DNA of 64,000 bases from the NCBI GenBank assembly GCA_002897115.2, contig BCIH01000006.1:579499-643498 (forward strand), given 5' to 3'. The translations under genes and the position numbers were made by a program. The notes under the pieces are model-generated. The model was given only the letters and a program-made list of their open reading frames with translations. It was not told the origin of the DNA and ran no database searches. Within the stretch, counting starts at the first letter, position 1. Every line of letters begins with the position of its first letter. Source of the stretch: Prototheca cutis (taxonomy: Eukaryota; Chlorophyta; Trebouxiophyceae; Chlorellales; Chlorellaceae). Positions 1-10,960 of this stretch are shown in pieces.

Positions 1-198
1 GGGGGGGGGGGGTGCTGATGAAGCGGGTGGGCGGACTTATGCAGGGGGAAAACCATCTTCCACAGGCAGCAGACTCTCGGCACTGAAAGGCGGCTGTCTT
101 TGCAGTGTCCTGTGAATTCTCAGGGGTGAAACACCCTTGTAACTATTCTCACCATTTTCACCCCAAGACCCAACCTCAAGACCATCACCAACCCTCAC

Positions 199-930
199 CA
201 GTCGGGTATCCAAAGAGCTTGTAGCAGGACAGCACCACAAAATCCGGTGCGATTTCTGAGTTGGACAGGTCTGGCGGGGCCGTGGCCGCACCCTTGGCGG
301 CATCCAGCAGCACGTGCCAGTGCCTCCCTGGGCGAGTCACCAGGCTGTAGCGCACGCCGTGAAAGTTGGATTCCAGGGGCAGTGCCAGCAGGCAGGGGTG
401 GTGCTGTGCTGTGGCGTTGTTGTCCGCCGGCAGGCGGATGGACGCCAGGCCGGAGACTGTGCCTGCGCCTTTGTCAGAGGATAGCTGGTCCCCAGGTGCT
501 GCGCCACAGGCGTGCAGACCCAGCGCATCAACACGAGCCCCCTTCGCCCGCGCCATTTCCCGGATGCCCAGCACGCTGGTGTGGTTGTCTTCCAGGTAAG
601 CAAACCGTGACCCCAGTTTCCAGGGAAAGCACTGCCCGGCCAGGTGAAGAGCGGCCGTGGCACCAGAGGTAAGAATGCAGGTATAATCCCGGGAAGACGC
701 CCCGCACATGCCCAGCAGGCGTCGCCGGAGATCGCCGCCCCAGTCCACGGCTCCAGGAGCGGCCCAGCTCCCTGTGCTGTGCGGGTTGGGCATGAGGTGC
801 GAGCACAGCTGCGCCGCAACCTGCGCCACCACCGCTTCAGAGCAGGGCGGGCAGCCGCCGTAGTCGGCATACACGGCGCCGCTCAGCCTTGAAAATTCAG
901 TCGCCAGCAGTGCATCTGAGCCTGGGCAGC
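199..930 (-). CDS. Molybdenum cofactor sulfurase, N-terminal aminotransferase-like domain (partial, continues beyond window start)
   Basis: This exon encodes the NifS-like, PLP-dependent domain of MoCo sulfurase (plant ABA3, animal MOCOS). In the family this domain takes sulfur from cysteine and passes it to the cofactor of xanthine dehydrogenase and aldehyde oxidase. Visible blocks in order are the opening LSGAVYADYGGCPPCS, then LTSGATAALHLAGQCFPW, then YLEDNHTSVLGIRE, then LALPLESNFHGVRY, and the PLP-lysine block LSCYKLFGYPTG, in which the lysine of CYK is the expected Schiff-base residue. The exon stops in phase 1 at a GTGAGG donor just after the YPTG block. The next exon is not seen in bases 1-198, so the rest of the domain and the C-terminal MOSC region lie outside the window. 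The start is unresolved: the frame stays open upstream to 1234, but conservation begins near 890. The gene is divergent from the GH32 gene. Confidence 0.88.
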
Positions 931-1199
931 TGGTCTGGATTGGGCTCGGCAATGGTGGGGACACCGCTGCAGGGTGCGTTCTTGGTTTGCGTGAGCTGGG
1001 GGGCTCTGGGTTGAGAACCAGCTTCCCTGGGGCCTGCGGCCTTTCCTCAGGTGAGGCATGCTTGGCCCCCCGAGCTATGGCGTAGAAATACCCTGCACAG
1101 TGATGGAAGGAGGCTTGCGTGCGCGGTGGGCAGCCAGCGCGATTCAGCACAAGGGCTTGGTGCAGTCCGTGACCGGTAGGGTTTCGTGGCTTTGGCCCA

Positions 1200-1385
1200 C
1201 AGCGCAACCCAAGCCAACAGTCCGACATGGGCACCGCCCGTCAATACAGCAAATTTGAATGTAAGTCGCAATGCGGACTTGCCTACAACAAAGCATAGCA
1301 CAGCAGCAATCGCGCTGATGATGGCTCGCAGCTCCCGGTCCGGAGGCCGTGGTCCCGCGAGGTCTCCCATGCCCCAGGCTCCATC
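1200..1385 (-). other. Hydrophobic reading frame upstream of the MoCo sulfurase (possible first exon or small membrane peptide)
   Basis: A minus-strand frame opens with the residues MGDLAGPRPPDRELRA and continues with two hydrophobic stretches, IISAIAAVLCFVVG and FAVLTGGAHVGLLAWVALW, each long enough to be a membrane segment. It could be a first exon that anchors the downstream MoCo sulfurase, a separate short membrane protein, or a chance frame. Known MoCo sulfurases have no such anchor, so the join is not claimed. No homologous family is recognised. Confidence 0.22.
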
Positions 1386-1793
1386 GCTCAGCACAGGCAA
1401 CATGGCCTGCACATTTGCGTCACATACTCACATTCAAAATTCATGACAATGTAATAGTGGGTGTGAGAGAGGAGAGATGGGCAAGCCTTACTGTTTGCGT
1501 AACTGGGCGTCTGCACCCGAAGATGGCTGGAGGAAGATCGCCCGACAGTGATCCACTGGGTTGCTGGGTCTCACGCCACTGCATCCTCCCCTCATGGGCG
1601 AGGAGGACAGCAAACTCGTCCCCTCCCCCCTTAAGCAGCTTCGTATCGAATGTATTTTGGTTAAAGAGTCCATGCAAAATTCCGTGCGCATGGTTCGTGG
1701 TTGATTTGTGTAGGTGGCGAAGCGGGGTCACACGAACCCCGCCAGTGCCGGAACTACCAGGTTCGAGGAGCAGCGCGCCAGAACCCCGTCTCG

Positions 1794-4700
1794 ATGCGGG
1801 TGGAGGACGAGTCCGTCTTTCTCGACCACCCAGTCCAGTTTGATGTGTATCGCCCAAGTTTCCACCTGCAGCCCTATGCCGGGTGGCTGAACGATCCCAA
1901 TGGCCCGGTAAGCTTGCCAGGGCTGTATGCTCTCCTGCCGCGAGGGCTGCCCTGCTATCGGTCCAATCATGATTCGCTTTGCTGCATGTGCGGGCTCTTA
2001 TCCCGGCCCACTCCATTTCCCGCAGCTTTACTATAAGGGCAAATACCACATGCAAGTCCTGGGGGCAGCAAGGCGGTGGTGCCAAGGGGGGGGTTCCCAG
2101 GAGTGCACTGGATGTGTGGCACGATGAGGGCGTGTCTGCGGGTGTTTGAGACATGACTTGTCATGAATGCTCATGCTGTGGCTGGTCCCCACTCTTGTGC
2201 AGCTTCTACCAGCACCTACCCGAGGCGTGCGAATGGGACTTTGGCATCGTGAGTCGTCAAGGGGATCTAGGGATGGACCATGTTGTGTGCCTCGAAGCCT
2301 TGCGTTCCGGCACATAGCATTACATGTGGCTGGGCACACGTCGAATCGCTGCTCCTTTGCAGGAGCAAACCCGCAGCAAAACCCCTGATCCCCTGAAGGG
2401 AAACACCTCCCACCCATTCACACTTCCCTGTCATCTGCGCCGGCCCTGACCCGCCTTGACCACACCCCACCCGATGACTGAACCAATCGCAGGTCTGGGG
2501 CCATTCTGTGAGTGAGGACCTGGTGCACTGGCGGCAGCTGCCTCCTGCGCTGGTGCCCACCCCTGGCTCCCCCGATGCCGATGGCTGCTTCTCCGGCTGC
2601 TGCACCATCGATGTCGTCACCGGCGTCCCCGTCATCCTGTACACGGGTGTGCGGCTGCGCAGCAACACGGCCAGCGGGCCGCCGCCGCCCGAGGAGCACG
2701 ACCTGGGCCTGGTCTGGATCGAGAGCCAGATGGCTGCGGTCCCGGCTGACCCGGACGACGACCTCCTGATTCACTGGGTCAAAAAAATGCCGCCCTTTTT
2801 GCCTCTGCCCCCAAACCACGTCCCTCTCACGGGCTGGCGGGACCCTTTTATCTACACAGCCAACACCGTCAACAACCCGGCAGGTGAGCATGGGCACATA
2901 GGGGCCTGGCGGCTGGGGGNTTTGCTGTGTCGATGGGCATGCTTGTTAAGCTGCACTCACTCTCCCTTCAAACTCCCATCATCTGCGCACCGCTCCAGGA
3001 GCGTTTGCGCCACAGGAGGTTCGAATGTTGATTGGGTCCGGGGTCAAGGGCCAGGGTGGCTCTGCCCTGGTCTACACCGCCAACAGCGTGCTCGGAGGTG
3101 AGGAGTGGGGGAGATTGTTTGGGCTGCCACGATGCGGGTGGGTGTCATGGTGGCCATTTCTGTTCCGTGCTTACAGCACGGGGAGGGATTGCTCTGTCAT
3201 TTGCGGTTCCCGTGATGCCCTGCTTTCCCGGGCAGGCACTGTCCACCTGCAGCGGATCCCGCCGACATCCTCAAGAAACTCCACTTTCCTCTTCCCAAAA
3301 CACCCCCACACACAAGCACAGAGTGGGAGTTTGCCGGTGAGTTGTGCTCCAGGTCTTCGCTGGACACGGGCTTTGTGTGGGAGTGCCCGCTGCTGGTCCC
3401 GCTGCAGCCGCTCCCGCCTGCCCCCAGCAATGACGGCAGCGAGGAGCGGCACGGCTCCTGGCTGGGTGGCGTGCTGCCCGCGGCGCCCAAGCCGCCGCAC
3501 TGGCTGCTGGGTGAGACGGGCGAGCCGCCGCCAACGCTGAGCCCCTACGGCTCGGGCGCCGCACTGCACCTTCCCCGCGGCCGTGGCAGTGGCGGGGGTC
3601 GGGGTCGGAGTCTCGGGGTCGGGGACTCGCCCGCGCTGCCGGGTGCCCCCGCCGGCAGCGCCAGTGAGGCTGACAGCGAGGGCGGCGAGGAGGCCATCAC
3701 GGGGTCAGAGTCGGAGGCCGTCACGCCCCGCGTTGACAGCGCCCTGCGTCGCCGCGACAGTTTCGAGTTTGATCCCTCGGCCTCCCAGGCCGCGCTTACC
3801 GACTTGGATCGAGCGCCGTCCATCGAGTTTTGGCGATCGCCCACCGTCGCCGCCAGCGGCCCCTCCTCCCCCGCTGTTGCTGGGGTTCAGGGGTTTATGC
3901 ACGCCAGTGAGCATGGAGGCGACGCGGAGTCGCTGGTGGTTGCGCCGGCATCTGCCAAAGGAATTCCCGCTGCCACACACCCCCAAGAGCCGCACAGTTC
4001 GGGGTCGGAGTACGCGGGGTCGGAGCGAGCAGCCCGGCGACACGGCGCCGCGGCGCAGGCCGACACACGGCAGACTTCAGCGGCGTTTGATGCTGCGCTC
4101 AGGGCGGAGGGTGGCCGCCGTGCGGCGCCGAGTCGCCGGCTGGCGCTGGATCGCGCAGCCACCCTCGGCGGCTGGGCTGACGGTCCCTTTGCCGGTGGCG
4201 GTGTTGCCGGCGCGGCACTGGAGCCGCAGCACCCTCAAACCACCAGCAAGAGTGTGACTGAGACTGAGCAGCACAGGGACGACTCGGGTCGGGCGGAGGA
4301 GGAAGACGTGCCGGGCCCGCTCGGCGGTGCTGGCAGCGCAGCTGCGACGGCAACCCAGGCACTGGCACCGCCATTTGGAGGGGCCCTGGGCTCTCCGTCT
4401 CGGGCCCCGCCGCAGGCGGCTGTGACTGATGCTGCGACATCGCACTCTGTCCCAGCATCTCCTCTCGCCCTGGTGTCTCCTCCCGTTCCTGCCCCGGCGG
4501 CCCCTGCTGCCGTCCCCGTCCCTGCAGGGCCCGCGGACTCTCGCGGCCGCCCCATCGGGCTCAACCTCCCAGCGCAGGCGCGGCAGCGTGAGCGGAGCGA
4601 GGACGCGTTTGCCAGCTTCCGCAGCCGCCTGCTCAACATCCGGCCCAAAAGGACGGCTTCGGTGGAGCAGCGCATCTCGAAGCTGGCGACGGAGCCCGGT

Positions 4701-7018
4701 GAGGGTGACGAGGGTCGCCGCGGGCATTGGCCGCCGTCGTTGCTGCACGGCCATCGTCATCGCGGCGGGGACGGCAGCGCCGGCGGCGGGTCGACTTCAG
4801 ACGTGACGAGCAGCGCGCGGTCTTCGCGTGACGGCGCCAACCGTCAGTGGCACCTGTTCAGCATCTCCCCCGATGCACCGACCAATCCGGTGCTGTTCTG
4901 GGTGGGGCACGTGCAGGAAGACGGGCGACGGTTTGAGCTGGATGGGGCCAAGGGCCCGTTCCGGCTGGACCTGGGGGACATCCTGTACGCGCCCAACGTG
5001 CTGCAGGATGGTGCCGGGCGCTGGCTGCTGTGGGGCTGGCTCCAGGAAAAGCGTAAAGTCGGGTCGTACGACTACGCGGGGTGCCTGACCGTGCCACGCG
5101 AACTGCACGCCACACCCGAGGGCCGCCTGGTCCAGGCCCCCGTCCCGGAGATCAGCCGCCTACGCCAGGGCACCGGGGCGCACCTGCGGGACGTGCAGCT
5201 GAACCCCGCGCGTGCACAGCCCCTGACAGGTGTCCACGGCGACTGCCTGGACATCGTGCTGACCATCGAGCGCGGGCGGTCGCACGCCGCGGGGGTTTTG
5301 TTCGAGAGCTTCGAAGCGGGCGACGAGGGGGGCGCCGCGCTGCTCTTCAACTGGGACACATTGCGTCTCGAGGTTGTGTTTGGCGTGCCCCGGGGCTGGA
5401 CCGAGTCGTTGCCTGGGCTCGTCAGTGTGGGGGTGACGCCGCGGGGGGGGGGGAGTGCTACTGCCACGGCGGTGGATGCCGTCGGCTCTGAAAGCGGCAC
5501 GTGGGAGCACATGGACCCGGCGTTGCTGCTCACCACGCCGCGATATGCGTCGACGCTGCTGTCCGGGGCCAGCACGCCGGGCCTGCTCTCCCCCGGGTCT
5601 GTTTTTGCGGCCCACGAGCCGGCCGAAGGTGAAGGCGGATCGTTCGTGGGTGCACACCCAGTTGGTGTGGCAGGAAGGGCGCTGTCGGCGGCGGCGACGG
5701 GCGTCACGCACCTGGGCGGTCTGCGCAAGGTCAGCTCCTACCTGCGCCTGCCCGGCGGCGCAGCGATCGACGACGCCGACGCCGACTTGCCCGACGACCT
5801 GGCCGAAGTCCTCGGTGCGGTACCTGGTGGTGGTGGTGGCGGTAACAGCAGGGAAGATGCACGGGATCCGAACGCAGTAAAGCGTCGCAGCGCCGATTTG
5901 ACCCCCCGACGGTCAGGTCTGGTGAGTCGGAGCAGCGTGGAGGGCGCGGTATCGTCGACGGCGCACGGCCTGGCGCGCGTGCCGCTGGACGCGGGCGCCG
6001 TGCTGGGCCGCCTGGCCAAGGTCAGCATCGGCACGCTGCGCGGCCGTCACGGCCGTCGCGGCGGCAGTGGCGTGCACGACGTCAATGGGGGGCCCGACAC
6101 CGAGCCTGCCTCGGCGCGGTCAACGCTGTCGTCGTCTCAGCCGCCGACGGCCGTGTCTGAGCCGCCGCCTGTACCGTCATCGCAGCCGTCCCAGCAGCAG
6201 GGCGGCGGCGGCGGCGGCGGTGGGACGCCGCGACTGGCGAGTGTGCTCAGCCTGCCCGCCCGGCCCATCAGTCGGACAGCCAGCTTTTTAGGCACACCAC
6301 GCCAGGCCGGGGGAGATGCTGGGCAGGAGACGCTGGAACAGCTCCTGGAAGACCTGGCCGGCGCCCCCACCCGCGAGGGGGTCCCTGTGCCCATTCCGGT
6401 GCAGGTACGCTTGTTCTGTGTGCTGGCTGTTGCTGTGTGCTGTTGCTGTGTGCTGTCGTGCCAGGTGGGGGGTGATTGATCGCATGACTGATTGGGTGAT
6501 TGATCGAGGGATTGTTTCACTGACATGGGATCCGCTGAGGAGAACAGACCAGAACCCCAAAGCTGAAATTTGCTTCTTTCCCGAAATTCCCACCAAAAAT
6601 GCAGGAGCTTCACCGCGTGGGTGGTCCGCTGTCGATGCGGAGTCGTGACGCGCTGCACCTGCGCATCCTTCTGGACCATTCGGCGCTGGAGGTGTTTACG
6701 GGGACGGGGGAGGTGCTGAGCACGCGGCTGTACCGCGGCTCCCCGCCCCCCGGCACAGGCCCCGGGATCGAGCTGGTTGCCTTTGGCGACGGGCCCGCGC
6801 ACCTGCATTCACTTGCGGCCTGGGAGCTCAAGGCTCTGGATGCCAAGACGGCCTCGGTGCCGCTGTCGCCCGTCATGTCCCCACGGGCGGGCGTCCCGGG
6901 CGCCGGGGACGCGGGGTTGACGCCCACCTTCCGGGCAGACGCCCTGTTTGACCAGCTGGTCTCGGGCCTGGACACCGCCGAGGTGCCCACTGCCGGACTG
7001 CAGCCGCATGCAGCCTGA
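1794..7018 (+). CDS. GH32 invertase-like glycoside hydrolase with two giant low-complexity insertions
   Basis: This is a beta-fructofuranosidase-family (GH32) enzyme, expected to split sucrose or fructans. Seven exons join with consistent phase: 1794-1907, 2026-2051, 2203-2248, 2493-2883, 2999-3097, 3253-6404 and 6605-7018. The start is the ATG just before [12 protein letters not shown]. All three catalytic blocks are present: WLNDPNGP (nucleophile), WRDPFIY (transition-state Asp) and FVWECPLL (acid/base Glu). [30 protein letters not shown] and [10 protein letters not shown] are further family blocks. The C-terminal beta-sandwich shows [15 protein letters not shown]. The product is about 1,413 residues against 550-650 normally. 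The excess is an insertion of about 470 residues between the WECP block and the next blade (about 3420-4845) and another of about 330 residues inside the C-terminal half (about 5400-6400). Both are rich in Ser, Pro, Ala and Gly. Intron 2 uses a GC donor at 2052. No clear signal peptide is seen. Confidence 0.87.
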
Positions 7019-7518
7019 GCATTGTAGCAAGAATTACCCCGGTGGTGTAATCACAATTGGCCCTGACGGCGACCAGGCACGCTCTCAAAGCTGACAGTGT
7101 CAGGCCGATGCCGCTCATTGTTGTGCTCGCAGTGCGATTCCTCTTGCTCTGCTGAAGAACAACGCCGTGTTGCTCGGCGAACTTCCAGTGCTCGATGCGT
7201 CATGGCTGCCGACCGCACCATTGTCCCTGGACCTGATTGTGTACGGATGATGGCTGTGGATGCATGGCGAAGCCAAAAGTAGGCCGGCGTGTCCTGCTTG
7301 GCAGCAGCACACGCTGCACTTGATTCTGTTCTCTTGGGGTGTGCTTTACACGACACCATCGGTGGACAAAAGGTGGACGCTTGTGTTCCGGTTGGGAGCC
7401 AGTCAATGCTGTATCCACGACCTTGAGTGAATCTTTCCTTCGAGGGGAACAAGGCACGGGTCAGGGGAGGGAACATTGCATCTACCCCCGAATAACTCAG
7501 TTTCCCGGTAGCTTCCAG
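7019..7518. other. Intergenic region between two convergent genes
   Basis: This stretch separates the 3' ends of the GH32 gene (+) and the ESV1-like gene (-), so it should hold both 3' untranslated regions. No conserved coding block, RNA gene or repeat is visible. Confidence 0.6.
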
Positions 7519-8806
7519 TTAACCCAGCACATCATCCAGGCCGCCGCTGCCCTCCAGGTCGCCGTCATCGGTCCACGGCAGCACTGGCACCGACCGCAGC
7601 TGCGGCGAGTGCGCCAGGGCCAGGTCGTAGCCAAAGTGCGGGATGGGATTATAGTACGTGTCCATCTGCTCCGACACGTCCCAGTGTTCGCCGGCCGTGC
7701 TGTGCCCATGCTTGCGCACAGAGCCGTCCCCGGCGTGGTCCTCGTCCCACCAGCGGTTGAACCGCTCGCCCTCTGGCGAGACGCTCCATGTCTCTCCCTG
7801 GTTTGTTTGAGGGGATGGGTGGGGGGTTGGGGTGGGGGTTAGGTTGGCTGATGCCCAGAACGAGCACCGCCCACTCATGCATCACACACCCCAACCAACA
7901 TTCACAACACAGCTGCGCACATACCTTCTTCTGTCCCTTGCCGTCCTTGAAGCGCTCCTCCCACTTGTCGCCCCACTCGCGCTTCTTGCCGTCGTCCATC
8001 GCCTCCTCCGCCCACTTGTTGGTGTATTTGACGCAACCACCTGTGTGATGGGATGCTTTGGTGTCATGGTCGTGGGCGCTTTCTTGGGAATGAGGGCTGC
8101 CTTCGTAACGGTGTGCAAGTCCCGAGTCGATGTGAACCCGCATCAATCAGTAGGCATGGCATGAGCCACAGCGCGACTGCCCAGGCTCACCCAACACCCC
8201 CCCCATCCCCCCCNCACACAACCCATTCGTGACTGAACCCAGCACACCCACCTGCGCCATCATAGTCCTCGCCCCACTCCTCGTGCCAGACCTCGGGTCC
8301 CTGCCGCGCCCACTTTGCGGCCGACTTGTTGGCGCGGCCCTTGGACAGGTAATACTCATCCCACTTCTCCTCCCACTCGTCATTCTGCATGGATGCGAGG
8401 ATAGCTGCCTTCTCTGCTGGGCAAGTGCTGGACATGCAGCGCAGACGGGTGCGATTATTTGCAGCCCCAACTTGGGTGGTAGCCTCTTGATGAATGAACG
8501 AGGCCTAGCAACCCAGACGGTCAATTTTGCCGACAATAAAATAAAATAACCCCCCCCCCCCCCCTCGGCACAGCTCCCCCCACGCACATTTGCATTCTTG
8601 GCCCACTTGTGCGCGGAGCGTGTAACGGACGGCTGGCCCGTGATGGGGTCGGCGGAGATGGTCTCAGTCCAGGTCTCCCGCCAGGCGTCGCCGTTGGCAT
8701 TGCAGCCCCACTTTTCCGCACCAAGCTCCTTCATCCCCTTCCAATTCGAAATCTCCCACCAGCGCTCAAACCACTGCCATACGCGTGGAGTGGAGTGGAG
8801 TGGAGT

Positions 8807-8903
<97 letters not shown>

Positions 8904-10341
8904 GGACAGCCGGGGAGTGGACTCTATGGCCCATCTCTTCCCGGCATGGATGGTAGCACCAACAGTCCATTCCTCACCTGCACCCCGCCAGACTCATCTT
9001 GGCCCGAGTGCTCGGTCCAGCGGTACCAGTAGCCATCCGGCCCAAATTCCTGACCAGACGTCTGCCTCTCCTCTGCGGCAGGTTTTGGGATGAGGGGTGC
9101 GGCTCGGTGGGTGTGGAGGAAAGGAGGACCGGGGATGCACGAGGCGGCGGTTAGAATTTTGTTGCTGGCTCCGTCACACCCCACTCCCCATTCTTTCACG
9201 TGCCTGGCTTGGCTCCAGTGACGGCAGCTGGCTCTGCAGACATCGGCAGTCCTGCCAACTCTTCCTTGGACTGAAAGTGCTCTTCGAATGAGGCTGGGAA
9301 CTCTAGCGTCTGGCTGACTTGAAACTCCAGGCTGGACGGCAAGTCGGCCGGATCCAACACCTGCACCTGTGCCGGGCGGAGCTTTCCATGCTGCGGCTCG
9401 GACGCCCGCTGCAGCACGGGGCCAGTGTCCACCTTGCCCCCAAACCAAGAATCCACGGAGGCTGGCCCCGACCGAGGGCCCGTCCAGGGCCGCACCCGCG
9501 GCGGCGCGTCTGTACTGGAGAGCACGTCCTCCTCGCCGGCGCCACTCGTGGCGGCCAGCGACGCCCAATCAAAGCTCGGCAGCGACGCCGAAGTCACGGT
9601 CTTGGTCGGCACACGCCGTGCCGGCGAGGGTGTGATGCCGGTGGCGTCGCTGCCGGTCACAGTGCTTGTGGTGGCGTTTCTGGCAGTCGTAGAACCGCCG
9701 GGCGGCGCCGGCCGGGCGGGGCTGCGCCGACGCATGTCCTCCACCGCCGCCCTGGCCGAGGCCAGGAGCTCCTCCTGCTCACCAGCAAGGGGAGTCTCAG
9801 GGCCTTTTTTTGCGGGCTGGGTACGGGCCAAGACAGTGGCATGGGCGGCCACATCCGCCAGATCGGGCGGTGGGAAGAGATGATCTGACCAAAGAGTCTG
9901 CAGAGGCCCCACCCTTAAGATACACACCACAAGATCCATTTTGGGGTTTGTCCAAGTGAAACCCCAATCATATTTGAGGGAACAGGTGCATGCAGGATGC
10001 CTCCGTGCAATCATATTCAGGGTTCATGCAGGACGCATGCATGGCATCGTTCCCCATATGTCAGGGGCCCATCGAGCACCGTCTCACCGCTCGGGCCACC
10101 ACATCTGCTGCTCGTTCGGGTCCCAGGGGCTTTGGGGGCGTGTGCTGCATGCATGAGGGTTAGCGCGGGCCGGATGGGAGGGTTCCGTGCCCCGATCGCC
10201 TGACACGCGTGCATCAGCATCGTGCAGCCTGGTTCCTGGCACCTGCTCAGGCACACACACACCTCTAGAAAATCGGCAAAGGAACGGCTCGATTGCTGCT
10301 CTGGGAATGCTAGAGGCAGTGGGGTCCGTGTTGGACGACAT
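7519..10341 (-). CDS. ESV1/LESV-like tryptophan-rich starch-granule protein
   Basis: The protein resembles plant EARLY STARVATION 1 and LIKE ESV1, plastid proteins that bind starch through a tryptophan-rich region and affect granule formation and turnover. Eight exons are proposed: 10341-10263, 10144-10088, 9884 to about 9204, 9072-8978, 8773-8588, 8384-8252, 8040-7925 and 7797-7519. Repeated Trp/Glu units are WFERWWEISNW, KWGCNANGDAWRETWTE, NDEWEEKWDEYY, VWHEEWGEDYDG, KYTNKWAEE and EWGDKWEERFKDG. The family tail is also present: ERFNRWWDED, GEHWDVSEQMDTYYNPIPHFGYD. The 9884-9204 exon is Ser/Pro/Ala-rich and poorly conserved. Plastid import is expected from the family, but the N-terminus is not a clear transit peptide. 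The donor near 9204 reads as GC (GCACGT). The intron at 8774-8977 holds a long GT/CA microsatellite. The first two exons are the least certain part. Confidence 0.87.
8785..8900. repeat. Compound microsatellite: (GTGGA)4 followed by about 47 GT dinucleotides
   Basis: Four GTGGA units run directly into an uninterrupted GT tract that ends near 8900. The whole array lies within an intron of the ESV1-like gene, where the transcript reads CA. Any frame across it is an artefact of the dinucleotide. Confidence 0.97.
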
Positions 10342-10960
10342 ATTCGTCTCGGTGGGCCCCGGAGCAGCCCGGCTTGAAAGGGTTTCGGAGCTGCCCGCGC
10401 ATGGGGAGGCCTCAGAAGATCATGGCACGCCTGCATGACAATGCAATGCCGACTCCAATCGTTCACTGTATCAAACCGACAATCTGTGTGCCAATCGGGA
10501 GTATCGCATGCCATGCGGCGGGTTGAGCGGGTTGCCGGTTGCGGGGCACTTTCCCCGGTACTTCATCCACAAAACCAATGGGACTCACCAGGCGCGGAAG
10601 CCGGGCGGGGAAAGCGCACGACGCGCAAGATGTTGGTTCCCGGTCAGGTACCATGCAAAGTCCCGCACAATGACCTGTTACCAATTGCACAACAAAAAAA
10701 CGGGTTGACGACAGCGGATGTCAAGCTTCTTACGGAGCGAAGCTGAGTTGGTATCTGGCAGCCAGGCCGGCCGGTGGTGACCTCAGCGCACGACGAGGAG
10801 TTTGCTGTCGGCACGGCCTCTGGGCATCACGTCTTTGCTCCATAACCAGCAAATACCATTGATTATAATGTCCGTGCTGGGACTTTGAGCCGTCTGGGCC
10901 GGCAGGCTGGTCCTTTGCTGGAATGGGGTGCCACCACCACCCTGTCAACGTCGGAGCTTT
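10342..10960. other. Intergenic region between divergent ESV1-like and kinase genes
   Basis: The two flanking genes start on opposite sides, so this 0.6 kb should hold both promoters. No recognisable coding block, RNA gene or repeat is seen. Confidence 0.55.

Noticed and set aside
37..303. Minus-strand frame at the window start as the next MoCo sulfurase exon
   Set aside because: It lacks the block expected after YPTG in this family and overlaps the end of the recognised exon in another frame.
3342..3358. Possible 16-base intron just before the WECP block of GH32
   Set aside because: It is too short to splice, and the frame reads through with sensible residues ([17 protein letters not shown]).
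4077..4760. Arg-rich minus-strand frame within the GH32 gene
   Set aside because: It lies opposite the low-complexity insertion and has no conserved block.
8598..9032. Open frames reading Val-Cys or Thr-His repeats across the GT array
   Set aside because: They are dinucleotide repeat artefacts inside an intron.
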